From GCA-2715965 sp047608975 (GTDB taxonomy: Bacteria; Verrucomicrobiota; Verrucomicrobiia; Limisphaerales; JAYPXF01): DNA of 26,864 nucleotides. Made by a program: the position numbers and the translations under genes. The first letter of the stretch is position 1, and each line of letters opens with the position of its first letter. Below, piece by piece: positions 7,697 through 15,771 of this stretch. The stretch covers positions 1-26,864 of the forward strand of contig JBLFYM010000085.1 of assembly GCA_047608975.1 (NCBI GenBank), written 5' to 3'. A model generated the notes under the pieces. That model was not told where the DNA came from and did not search any database. It saw only the letters and a program-made list of their open reading frames with translations.

Positions 7697-9118
7697 ATGG
7701 ATCACAAAGTTTTTATAGCCCAAACCAAGTCTGCTTACCCTCAGTTTCCTTACGACGACGCGGATCATTCGATGTTCGCGGCTTGTCGCCAGGTATTCGG
7801 TCAGTTTGCGGAGGATCCGGACAATCCATTCGCCGCCTGGCTCAAGCCGGGCAATACCGTTGTTATCAAGCCCAACTGGGTGATGCATTGCACTGCGGAT
7901 GATGAGAAAGCGGACGCGCTGCTGACGAACACGGGTCTGATCAAGCATGTGATCGATTGTGCGGCCCGCGGGTTGAACAATCAGGGCCGCATCATCATTG
8001 GGGATGCGCCGCTGCAGAGTTGCGACTTCGACAAGATGGTTGCGTTTACGCGGATCGCTGAGTTGTTGGAGATTCTGCGGGCGCGGTATCCGGACATTGA
8101 ATTCATACACGAGGATTGGCGGCTCACGACCTTGGAGAATGAGAAGGAGCATACGCCCAATGCCGATTCGCAACAGGCAACGAAGGAGATTGATCCGAGT
8201 CGTTATGTGCTGAAGGACCGGGGACGGGCGAGCTTCCTGGAAGACCTGGCTGATTATGCCGATGAATTTCGCGTAAGCTGTTACAAGCCGAGTCTGATGT
8301 TTCCGCATCACCATCGCGGGACCCATCGCTACTGCGTGACCAAACGCATCTTTGAGGCGGATCTGATGATCAACATGCCGAAGATGAAGACCCATATGAA
8401 GGCGGGGTTGACCGGCGCGCTGAAGAATCTGATCGGTATCAACGGACATAAGGAGTTTTTGCCGCACTACATTCGGGGCTCGTTCTTCGGCGGTGGCGAC
8501 AGCTATTGCAACGGGAATTCCTTTCGGGACAAATACGACGATCTCTACGACGAGTTCTGGGAACATTTTGATGACGCGCCGCAGAGTCGGAAGACCTGGC
8601 AGTGGCAGAAGCTGCGCGCGCTCTCCCACCTGTCGCATGCGCGGGGCGCGGACAAGATGGCTCCCGGCGGCTGGAGTGGGAACGAGACGATCTGGCGAAC
8701 GACGCTGGATCTGAATCACGTACTCTATTTTTCGGAAGAGTCGCCGAAGAAAATTCTGAACATCGTCGACGGAATCGTGGCGGGTGAAGGGAAAGGACCA
8801 CTTTCGCCGACGCCCAAACCGATCGGCATGATCATTGTCGGGGACAATCCGGCGTATGTGGATGCCGTGATCGCGCAGGTGATGGGCTACAACATCTCGC
8901 GGATCCAGTCGGTCTACCACGCGATTTACAACCGCAAGTCACAGTTGGCGGGTCCGTTCCTGGAAGACTGGGATGTTTCGTGGTCGGACGAGCAGGGGAC
9001 GAAACAGGTTCCGTTTGAGAAACTTCCGAATCTGGATTTTGCCAAGCCGGAATTCTGGCGTCGGGCCGCGCGCGGCAGCGATGCGGTGCCGGACAAATCC
9101 GACGCGGTTCACGCATGA
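7697..9118 (+). CDS. DUF362 domain-containing protein
   Basis: A cytosolic protein of about 473 aa with the DUF362 fold. Recognisable segments are KPGNTVVIKPNWVMH near residue 50, the GDAPLQSCDFDKM stretch, and the core ADLMINMPKMKTHMKAGLTGALKNLIG (about residues 225-251). A C-terminal segment IVDGIVAGEGKGPLSPTPKP leads into the DNPAYVDAVIAQVMGY motif. No ferredoxin-like CxxCxxC cluster is present, although many family members have one. The function is unknown. The start chosen is the ATG at 7697; a TTG two codons upstream (7691) is possible, and neither has a clear Shine-Dalgarno. Its stop overlaps the next gene's ATG (ATGA), so it is translationally coupled to the PaaK-like gene, which suggests a shared pathway. 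Confidence 0.88.
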   Translation: MDHKVFIAQTKSAYPQFPYDDADHSMFAACRQVFGQFAEDPDNPFAAWLKPGNTVVIKPNWVMHCTADDEKADALLTNTGLIKHVIDCAARGLNNQGRIIIGDAPLQSCDFDKMVAFTRIAELLEILRARYPDIEFIHEDWRLTTLENEKEHTPNADSQQATKEIDPSRYVLKDRGRASFLEDLADYADEFRVSCYKPSLMFPHHHRGTHRYCVTKRIFEADLMINMPKMKTHMKAGLTGALKNLIGINGHKEFLPHYIRGSFFGGGDSYCNGNSFRDKYDDLYDEFWEHFDDAPQSRKTWQWQKLRALSHLSHARGADKMAPGGWSGNETIWRTTLDLNHVLYFSEESPKKILNIVDGIVAGEGKGPLSPTPKPIGMIIVGDNPAYVDAVIAQVMGYNISRIQSVYHAIYNRKSQLAGPFLEDWDVSWSDEQGTKQVPFEKLPNLDFAKPEFWRRAARGSDAVPDKSDAVHA

Positions 9119-10476
9119 GTTTCATCGAGAAAGCGCTCCGCTATTACGGTCATTTTCGCGGCTACAACCGGCTGGCGATCGCGAACGAAGGTGATCGCAC
9201 GCTCACGTTGAAACCGGAGGAGATCCGGAGCAATCAGCTCCAGCAGTTCCGAACCCATGTTCAACGGAGTATTGAAAAATTTCCGGTTTACGCGCGCAAG
9301 GTTGAGGAGCATCTGGGGCGACTTCCGGCCAAGGGTGAGGAATTGCAACCGGCTGATATTCCGGTTTGGACCAAGGCGGATCAACGGGTGCTGTTCGCCG
9401 GGTTGAAGGAGAAGGATTTCTGGGGGTGCTTTCTGCATTCTACGGGTGGATCAACGGGGGTTCCAACCCAGTTCTACATGACGCGGGAAAGCTATGAATG
9501 GCGGCTTGCGGTCACCAATCGTGGCTACGGATACGCGGGCGCCGAGCCCGGGCGCAAAGCGGTTTTTATCTGGAGTGATCCGGCAGCGGCTCCCCCGTAT
9601 TACAAGCGCTTCAAGTTGCGCGTCATGCAGAATTTGGAGAACCGGACTTACTTCAACTGCTTCTACTTTTCCGACAGTCGGAAGGCAAAGGTGTGCAAGC
9701 TGCTGGACAGCGTTCGACCCGAGACGATCGTGAGCTATGGCAGCAAGATTGCGGAGCTTGCGGCCTACATTCGCAACAACAAGGGTTCGCTACGTTGGCG
9801 GGCGAAGACGGTGGTCACCGGTGCGGAGGGCTTGCGTCCCGGGCAACGGGAGTTGATCGAAGAACACATCTGCGACAAGGTCTGCATGTCCTATGGCAGT
9901 CGTGAGTTTATGCTCATCGGGATGGAGAGTCCGCTGCAGGTCGGCTACCACTTATGCGAGGACAATCTGCTGGTGGAGGTTGTGGATGATGCGGGGAAAC
10001 CAGTTCCGGCCGGGGAGATGGGACGTATTCTGGTCACTGATCTGCACAATACCGCCAATCCGTTTGTGAGGTATGAGATCGGTGACATGGGGGCCATGTC
10101 TGACGACAAGGAACCCTGTCCCGAAGGATACCCGTTCCGTCGGCTGGTCAAGGTGGAGGGGCGTAATGGCGAGTTTGTCTACACGCCGAATGGAGCGAAA
10201 CTGACGGCGATCTATTTCGCGCATCACCTCAAGGAATTTGATTGGGTGGACGCCTATCAGGTCGTCCAGAAGACCAAGGATCAGCTGCACATTCTGGTTC
10301 TGTCCGGGCGCGAGGTTTCTGAAGAGATGAAGCAGGCTGCCATCACGCAAATGCGACCGAAACTCGGCGATGATTGTCAGGTGGAGATTGAAAAGGTTGA
10401 ACGGCTTCACGACCTTGCCAACGGTAAGACCCCGGTGATCATCTGCGAGGTGAAAGACGATCCGACCGCGAAGTAG
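9115..10476 (+). CDS. PaaK/CapK-like adenylate-forming enzyme
   Basis: A 453-aa member of the phenylacetate-CoA ligase (PaaK) group of the ANL superfamily, close in layout to the CapK-type proteins found in capsule and exopolysaccharide loci. The ATP-binding loop HSTGGSTGVPT lies at residues 108-118, a YGSRE motif at 260-264 (A5-like), and VRYEIGD at 318-324 (A7-like). The C-terminal lid follows about residue 340. It should activate a carboxylic acid as an acyl-adenylate and possibly transfer it to CoA or another acceptor; the substrate is unknown. The ATG overlaps the DUF362 stop by 4 nt. It is convergent with the AsnB-type gene, whose stop is 40 nt away on the other strand. Confidence 0.88.
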   Translation: MSFIEKALRYYGHFRGYNRLAIANEGDRTLTLKPEEIRSNQLQQFRTHVQRSIEKFPVYARKVEEHLGRLPAKGEELQPADIPVWTKADQRVLFAGLKEKDFWGCFLHSTGGSTGVPTQFYMTRESYEWRLAVTNRGYGYAGAEPGRKAVFIWSDPAAAPPYYKRFKLRVMQNLENRTYFNCFYFSDSRKAKVCKLLDSVRPETIVSYGSKIAELAAYIRNNKGSLRWRAKTVVTGAEGLRPGQRELIEEHICDKVCMSYGSREFMLIGMESPLQVGYHLCEDNLLVEVVDDAGKPVPAGEMGRILVTDLHNTANPFVRYEIGDMGAMSDDKEPCPEGYPFRRLVKVEGRNGEFVYTPNGAKLTAIYFAHHLKEFDWVDAYQVVQKTKDQLHILVLSGREVSEEMKQAAITQMRPKLGDDCQVEIEKVERLHDLANGKTPVIICEVKDDPTAK

Positions 10477-10515
10477 TTTGCGCGCGGGGTGGCCCGGCGA
10501 GCAGGGTTTCGCGGG

Positions 10516-12423
10516 TCACTTCAGACTGTCAGTCGGAAACATCGATTTCTCGATGAAGATCCGGTGCCAGACTTCGAGCCAGAGCAGGGCCCAGATGCGA
10601 TGGGTGTGATCGGCTTTGGCTGAGACGTGCTCGTTGATGAGCCGCTCGATTGGTTCGCTTCGAAACCAGCCTTCTTTCACGAGGTTGCCATTGGGAAGCA
10701 GGTCGCGCAGGACGGGGACGAATTCTTTCCGGAACCAATGTTTCAAAGGCAGTGAAAAACCGCGTTTGGGCCGGTAGATCACGTCGCGCGGGATGTAACG
10801 TTCGGCGAGCTTCTTCAGTAGGAATTTCTGCTTTCCACGTTTCACCTTCAAGGATGAGTGGATGCTGTTTGACAGAGCGCCAAGGTCCGTATCCAGAAAA
10901 GGGCTCCGAAGTTCGAGTGCCACTTTCATGGAAGCGCAATCGATCTTCACCAAATAGTCGTTCGGCAACCGGCCCATCTGGGTGAGAAACAGATTCTGAT
11001 CGATCAGGTCCAGATCGAGCACCTCGGGATAGTAATCTTCGTAGAACTGCCACGCCTGATAGCCCTTGAGCGTGTCCTTGAAATCCGGGGTGTAAAGCTC
11101 GTCGCGGTCGGTGGGCGTGAAACCAAGCCAGTAACCGTGCCGTTTTTCTGGATCGGGGCTGCTATGGGTCAAAAGCGTGCTCAGCTTGCTGCCCAGTCGC
11201 CCCTTGTCCCGAAGGTTTCCGGTGAGGAATTTCTGCTCCAGCTTGCGCAGGACGAACTTGGGCATCGTCCGCTGCATCATGCGGGCGTAGTAGCTGGCGC
11301 GGAAGAGGTCGTAGCCGCCGAAGATCTCGTCGCCACCATCGCCGGTGAGTGAGACGGTCACGGACTCTTTCGCGGCTTTCGATACGTAGTAGACGGGCAG
11401 GGCGGATGAATCGGCAAACGGTTCGCCGTATTCCCAGACCAGGGCGGGGAGGATGGCGAGAATATCCGGCTCCAGAATGATCTCGTGATGATCGGTGGAG
11501 TAGCGTTCGGTCACCGCGCGGGCGTGCTCGAGTTCGGAGAAATCCTGTTCCTTGAATCCGACCGAGAAGGTGCGTACCGGCTTGTCCGACATGCGGGCCA
11601 TCATCGCCACGACGATGCTGGAATCCACACCGCCGCTCAGGAAGGCACCAAGGGGCACGTCGCTGATCAGGCGCTTCTTCACTGCCGCCGTCAGTTTCTC
11701 ATCCACCGCGTCGATCGCGTCCCGTTGGCTGAAGCGCTCCTTCCGCTTGAAATCGGGCTTCCAATAACATTCTTCCCGCATCCGATCCGGCGTGTAGACG
11801 CGGTAGTGCGCGGGTGGGAGCTTTTCCACTCCCTCGTAGATGGAGTGTTTGACGGTGGTGGCCAGATAGTGGAGGTAGCACTCCACGGCTTTGGGATCGA
11901 CCTTGGGTTTGAAGTCGCTCAGTTCGCGAAAGGCCTTGTTTTCGGAGGCGAAATTGACGCTCTCGCCGTTCTTCCAGATGAACAGCGGTTTCTTGCCGTA
12001 ACGATCCACGGCGAGAATCAACTTGTGCTGACGCGGATCCCAGATCGCGATGGCGAACATGCCATCGAGTTTCTGGATCACGTCCTCCCCCCATTCCTCA
12101 TAGCCGTGCACAATGACTTCGGTGTCGGATGTGGAGCGGAATTTGTGGTTGTGGCGAATGAGCGTCTGGCGAAGTTCGGGGAAGTTGTAGATCTCTCCGT
12201 TCAGGACGACCCAGATCGACTCATCCTCATTCGGCATGGGCTGATTGCCCTGCGGCGACAGATCAATGATCCGCAGGCGACGATGGCCGAGCGCGGCGCC
12301 TTCTCCAAACCAGCCGCCAGCGTGTTCGGGGCCCCGGTTCTTCATGACGTCGCGCATGCCGGCGAGTTCCGCGCGCGGGACGGGCTTGCCGTCAAAGTTG
12401 ATGATTCCGCAGATGGCGCACAT
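10516..12423 (-). CDS. Asparagine synthase-type glutamine amidotransferase (AsnB family)
   Basis: A 635-aa two-domain cytosolic enzyme. The N-terminal glutaminase is of class II, with the nucleophile Cys2 exposed after Met removal (MCAICGI), NRGPEHAG near residue 29, and LNGEIYNF at 74-81. The C-terminal synthetase domain has the PP-loop SGGVDSS at residues 263-269 and SLTGDGGDEIFGGYDLF near 355. It hydrolyses glutamine and transfers ammonia to an adenylated carboxylate. The family includes true asparagine synthetases and many amidotransferases in surface polysaccharide or natural-product clusters. Its pairing with a methyltransferase 15 nt upstream, and a PaaK-like enzyme and DUF362 protein opposite, favours a specialised substrate over housekeeping asparagine. 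This is an inference; plain AsnB remains possible. Confidence 0.9.
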   Translation of the reverse strand: MCAICGIINFDGKPVPRAELAGMRDVMKNRGPEHAGGWFGEGAALGHRRLRIIDLSPQGNQPMPNEDESIWVVLNGEIYNFPELRQTLIRHNHKFRSTSDTEVIVHGYEEWGEDVIQKLDGMFAIAIWDPRQHKLILAVDRYGKKPLFIWKNGESVNFASENKAFRELSDFKPKVDPKAVECYLHYLATTVKHSIYEGVEKLPPAHYRVYTPDRMREECYWKPDFKRKERFSQRDAIDAVDEKLTAAVKKRLISDVPLGAFLSGGVDSSIVVAMMARMSDKPVRTFSVGFKEQDFSELEHARAVTERYSTDHHEIILEPDILAILPALVWEYGEPFADSSALPVYYVSKAAKESVTVSLTGDGGDEIFGGYDLFRASYYARMMQRTMPKFVLRKLEQKFLTGNLRDKGRLGSKLSTLLTHSSPDPEKRHGYWLGFTPTDRDELYTPDFKDTLKGYQAWQFYEDYYPEVLDLDLIDQNLFLTQMGRLPNDYLVKIDCASMKVALELRSPFLDTDLGALSNSIHSSLKVKRGKQKFLLKKLAERYIPRDVIYRPKRGFSLPLKHWFRKEFVPVLRDLLPNGNLVKEGWFRSEPIERLINEHVSAKADHTHRIWALLWLEVWHRIFIEKSMFPTDSLK

Positions 12424-12438
12424 GCGACGTTTCCCAGC

Positions 12439-13437
12439 TTAGGGCTTGGTTCCTTTTCCTTGCACTCCGTTGTATCCGGGCCGGACGTCGATATCCTTCA
12501 ATCCGGCTTCCTCGAACCAGCGCTGAATGGTTTCGGGATGCTGCGGGAAATCATATGCGGGTCCGAGTTTGTCCATCATGTCGAGGATGGCCCATTCGCA
12601 CATGATTTTTTCACTGATATCGAATTCGCCGCGGTGATCCGAGAGGAGCAGTCGCCAGTTGATGTATTTGCTGAGCCGGTCCGGCAGGCAAAAGTGTATC
12701 ACGCGCGAGATCGGCCACATGATGCCGACGTAAAGCTTGCAGATCCGGTACAGGGTTGGTGGGTGAAAGCGCTTGGTAATCGGACGAATCCAATACTTGG
12801 TGGCCAGCAGTCGGCGAATCCCTTTGGGCATGATATAGTTGTCCGCCACGACGCTGCCGCCGGACTTCGCATACCTGGGGAGTTGGTTCAGCGACTTCTG
12901 CGGATCGGGCGTGTGTTGCAACACGCCAAAGCAAAACACCCGCTCGGCGGAGTTCTCGGCGAAGGGCATCTTGTAGATGTCACCCTGAACGATCAACACG
13001 TTCTCCTTGTCGCCGTTGGAGATGTAGTTGGCGTCCACCGCGAAACTGTAATCCAGCGACAAAACCATCGCGCCAGTGGTGGCTGCCTGTTCCGTGAATC
13101 GACCTGAGCCACTGCCAGCCTCGATGATGGTTTCACCCTCCAGCTTGCGGGGCCAACCGGTTTCTTCGAAGAAACGCGTCTCGGAGATGTTCGCTCCGCT
13201 ATAACTGTCGTATTGCGTTCGGGAATGTTCGTTCCATTGGAGGCCAAAGCCAGATGCGTAGTTTTCCAAAGGGACGAAGCGGGGAACGTGGGCGACGATG
13301 GGGAATTCGGCAGTGCATTTTTCGCAACCGAGTGCGCCAGCCTCGATTTTGTCGTCCGATTCCTTGTCGGTGCGGAGAAGTTTCAATGCTACGCGGCACT
13401 CCGGGCATACGAGGTATTTGAGATGGGATTTCCGCAT
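12439..13437 (-). CDS. Class I SAM-dependent methyltransferase with N-terminal Trm112-like zinc ribbon
   Basis: A 332-aa protein. Residues 1-55 form a Trm112-like zinc ribbon with Cys pairs CPEC (11 and 14) and CEKC (38 and 41), followed by the typical FPIVAHVPRFV. A Rossmann methyltransferase domain follows, with SAM motif I EAGSGSGRFT (106-115), the acidic LSLDYS after strand 2, VQGDIYKMPF, and FGVLQHTPDP at motif IV. The C-terminal region (about 210-260) is rich in aromatic and basic residues and could bind membrane or lipid. The acceptor is unknown; similar proteins occur in lipopolysaccharide and capsule loci. The stop is 15 nt before the AsnB-type start, so they form an operon. folC lies 147 bp upstream on the same strand. 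Confidence 0.87.
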   Translation of the reverse strand: MRKSHLKYLVCPECRVALKLLRTDKESDDKIEAGALGCEKCTAEFPIVAHVPRFVPLENYASGFGLQWNEHSRTQYDSYSGANISETRFFEETGWPRKLEGETIIEAGSGSGRFTEQAATTGAMVLSLDYSFAVDANYISNGDKENVLIVQGDIYKMPFAENSAERVFCFGVLQHTPDPQKSLNQLPRYAKSGGSVVADNYIMPKGIRRLLATKYWIRPITKRFHPPTLYRICKLYVGIMWPISRVIHFCLPDRLSKYINWRLLLSDHRGEFDISEKIMCEWAILDMMDKLGPAYDFPQHPETIQRWFEEAGLKDIDVRPGYNGVQGKGTKP

Positions 13438-13583
13438 CGGTGTCAGTTTGGGCGTTCGTGTCGGCGTTGGCCGGGCGCATGGTATGGATGCGGCCCGGCA
13501 GGGTCAATTCATTGGCATCGGCTGGAGACTACCCACGAACCCGAGCAGTTGATACTGGGGAAGATACCTAGAGTTCCCTCCTG

Positions 13584-14852
13584 TCACTCCTTTGGTTGCC
13601 ACTCGTTCAATGCGCGTTCGGAGCGGAGACCGGCGGGAATGGCATCGAGGGCTTCCAATGCTTCGCCGACCAGATACATCGACCCGGCAATGACGGTGTT
13701 GGTCCCGCATGCAGTGAGTGCGGCGGCGATCGAATCGTGCCGTTGGCAGGGCAGGGTGGGATTCGTGGCGCGGAACAGATTTATCAAATCCTCCGGGTCG
13801 CCGGCGCGTTCACTGGCGATCTTCACTACATGCACAGCAGAAAAATGTTTCGCGATCAGCTGTGGTATTAGTCCGGCGTTCTTGTCGCCCAACATCCCGA
13901 TGATTAGCGCTGGTTTCTCTGCGAACTCGACCGTCGGAAGCGCTGCGGTCAAGACCAGGAATCCAGCTTCATTATGGGCTCCATCGATGAGAAAAATACG
14001 ATCGGCGCGTTGGATTCGCTGCATTCGCCCTGGCCAGTGACAGGAGGCCAGTCCTTTCCCGATCGCATCCTCACGGACGGTTCTCCAGTCGGAAAGTCCG
14101 GTGACAACCTCGATAGCCAACGCCGCATTCATGCGATCATGAGGGGCGGCAGGTTTTGTGAGATGCTGATCAGTAAGTCGGAGAGTCGGGGATGAAATTG
14201 TCGTGAGGGGTGCGGGAATTTTGTCGCTCCTGTGCTGCAGGACGGAGGCCACTTCGGGTGCTTGGGGCGCGCTGAATGCCGGAATGCCAGGTTTCATGAT
14301 GCCGGCCTTCTCCCCGGCGATTTTGGCCAATGTTTCGCCGAGGTATTGCTGGTGGTCGAGCGATATGGGGGTGATGACACTGGCGATGGGAGTGACGATA
14401 TTTGTGGAATCGAGCCGGCCACCCAGGCCGGTCTCGAGAATTACCAGATCGCACTTCTGTTCAACGAAATGGCGGAATGCCAAGACAGTGACGAACTCAA
14501 AAAGCGTGGGGTCTGAGTCGCACGCGGAGTCGGATGCCTGCTGTTGCGAGGCAGTGAGTCGAACCAGATCAGCTTTGGAGATCGGCTCGCGGTTCACCTG
14601 AATGCGCTCGCGAAACGAAATCAGATGTGGCGAGGTGAAGAGGCCCACCCGGAGGCCAGATGCCCGGTAAATGCTTTCGAGCAGGGCGGACGTGGTGCCT
14701 TTTCCATTCGTCCCGGCGACATGAATGAAGGTGAGTTGCTGTTGCGGATCGCCGACACGGGCAGCGAGTTGCCGGGTGGTCTCCAAGCCGGGCGTCATGC
14801 CGAATCGGGTAAGCCCGTAAAGGAATTGGATTGTCTCGGCGTATGGGTCCAT
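13584..14852 (-). CDS. folC: Folylpolyglutamate synthase / dihydrofolate synthase FolC
   Basis: A Mur-ligase-family enzyme that adds glutamate to dihydropteroate and/or reduced folates using ATP. The start chosen is the ATG at 14852 (MDPYAETIQFLYGLTRFGM), which gives 422 aa and the usual family N-terminus; an ATG 14 codons upstream (14894) adds a basic extension (RTRPRLLKR) unlike the family. Motifs are the P-loop HVAGTNGKGTT (about residues 44-54), FTSPHLISFRERIQ, LETGLGGRLDSTNIV, SLDHQQYLGETLAKIAGEKAGI with the Mg/Lys segment, and LIDGAHNEAG before the C-terminal domain. Whether both activities are present cannot be read from the sequence. It is divergent from the esterase gene. Confidence 0.95.
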   Translation of the reverse strand: MDPYAETIQFLYGLTRFGMTPGLETTRQLAARVGDPQQQLTFIHVAGTNGKGTTSALLESIYRASGLRVGLFTSPHLISFRERIQVNREPISKADLVRLTASQQQASDSACDSDPTLFEFVTVLAFRHFVEQKCDLVILETGLGGRLDSTNIVTPIASVITPISLDHQQYLGETLAKIAGEKAGIMKPGIPAFSAPQAPEVASVLQHRSDKIPAPLTTISSPTLRLTDQHLTKPAAPHDRMNAALAIEVVTGLSDWRTVREDAIGKGLASCHWPGRMQRIQRADRIFLIDGAHNEAGFLVLTAALPTVEFAEKPALIIGMLGDKNAGLIPQLIAKHFSAVHVVKIASERAGDPEDLINLFRATNPTLPCQRHDSIAAALTACGTNTVIAGSMYLVGEALEALDAIPAGLRSERALNEWQPKE

Positions 14853-14908
14853 CGCTTGACGTTTCAGAAGTCTGGGCCGCGTTCGCGGTGCCATACAAGT
14901 CTTGAACT

Positions 14909-14944
14909 GGGAGGTGATTCCAGATGCAATCCCCGACCAGATGA
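14909..14944 (+). promoter_or_regulatory. Strong Shine-Dalgarno with a six-codon ORF overlapping the esterase start
   Basis: GGGAGGTG (14909-14916) is a near-perfect ribosome-binding site. Seven nt later an ATG (14924) opens the ORF MQSPTR, whose TGA (14942-14944) overlaps the esterase ATG at 14941 as ATGA. The site is 24 nt from the esterase start, too far to serve it directly. Ribosomes may therefore load on the short ORF and reinitiate. Whether this is a true leader peptide is untested. Confidence 0.5.
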
Positions 14945-15771
14945 AATTTCTCTATTCCATCCCGATTCTGCTGGTGCTTTTGCTGGCGAGGGTTGCGGAC
15001 GCTTCCGCCGCTGTGCGTGATGCCGGCTTGCGGCAATCTCGCGAAGTGCTGACCGAGGATCCCGAACCGAAGAGTCTGCATTACCTGCTCCGGTTGCCGG
15101 AAGGGTATGCGAAGGATTCGGACAAAGATTGGCCGCTGATCCTATTTCTGCACGGTGCCGGCGAGCGCGGCGATGATTTGGGAAAAGTCGCCATCCATGG
15201 GCCGCCGCAGTTGGTTTCCGCGAAGCCTCGCGTGCCCAAGAAGGAATCGGTGGAGCAAAAGGCCGGGCGCATGGAGAGCATTGAGCTGTTAAGCAAAGAA
15301 TTTATCATTGTCTCGCCGCAATGCCCCGCCGGCACCTCCTGGCTTGCGAGTGAGCTTTCCGGGTTGTTGGATTCCGTCGGGTCACGGTTGAGCGTGGATA
15401 AGAAGAGGATCTATCTCACCGGGCTGAGCATGGGCGGCTATGGGACCTGGGATCTGGGCTTGCGTGAGCCAGAACGGTTCGCAGCGATCGCTCCCATCTG
15501 TGGGGGAGGGGATAGCATCATCGCGCGATTGAACCGTCGGCACAAAACGCGGGGTGTGCGTCAGAAACAGATTCCAGTCTGGTGCTTTCACGGAGGCAAG
15601 GACGGGACTGTCCCGGTTGAGGAATCGGAACGAATGGTGAATCTGCTGAAAGGTTTCGGGAACGATTCCACCCGGTTGACTGTTTATCCTGAGGCGTCGC
15701 ACGATTCGTGGACCGCCTCGTACGCCAATCCGGAACTGTATCGTTGGTTTCTGTCACATTCCCTGCCATGA
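14941..15771 (+). CDS. Exported alpha/beta-hydrolase (esterase/peptidase-like)
   Basis: A 276-aa protein with a Sec signal peptide at residues 1-23 (MKFLYSIPILLVLLLARVAD, cleavage probably after DASA). The alpha/beta-hydrolase domain has an oxyanion segment LFLHGAGERGDD (69-79), the nucleophile elbow GLSMGG with Ser163, Asp221 in HGGKDGTVP and His254 in EASHDSW, so the triad is complete. This arrangement is typical of periplasmic esterases of the PHB-depolymerase/feruloyl-esterase-like and prolyl-oligopeptidase-like group; the substrate is unknown. The start is the ATG at 14941, directly before the signal peptide; an in-frame TTG at 14902 lacks support. Its TGA overlaps the ATG of yggS. Confidence 0.88.
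   Translation: MKFLYSIPILLVLLLARVADASAAVRDAGLRQSREVLTEDPEPKSLHYLLRLPEGYAKDSDKDWPLILFLHGAGERGDDLGKVAIHGPPQLVSAKPRVPKKESVEQKAGRMESIELLSKEFIIVSPQCPAGTSWLASELSGLLDSVGSRLSVDKKRIYLTGLSMGGYGTWDLGLREPERFAAIAPICGGGDSIIARLNRRHKTRGVRQKQIPVWCFHGGKDGTVPVEESERMVNLLKGFGNDSTRLTVYPEASHDSWTASYANPELYRWFLSHSLP

Noticed and set aside
11485..13107. 540-codon plus-strand frame antisense to the AsnB-type and methyltransferase genes
   Set aside because: It spans two real minus-strand genes and their junction; the long open frame is a mirror of GC-rich codon usage.
13528..13539. 12-mer CTACCCACGAAC also found at about 23224-23235, upstream of two minus-strand genes
   Set aside because: Chance 12-mer matches are expected many times in a window of this size, and the two distances to the genes differ.
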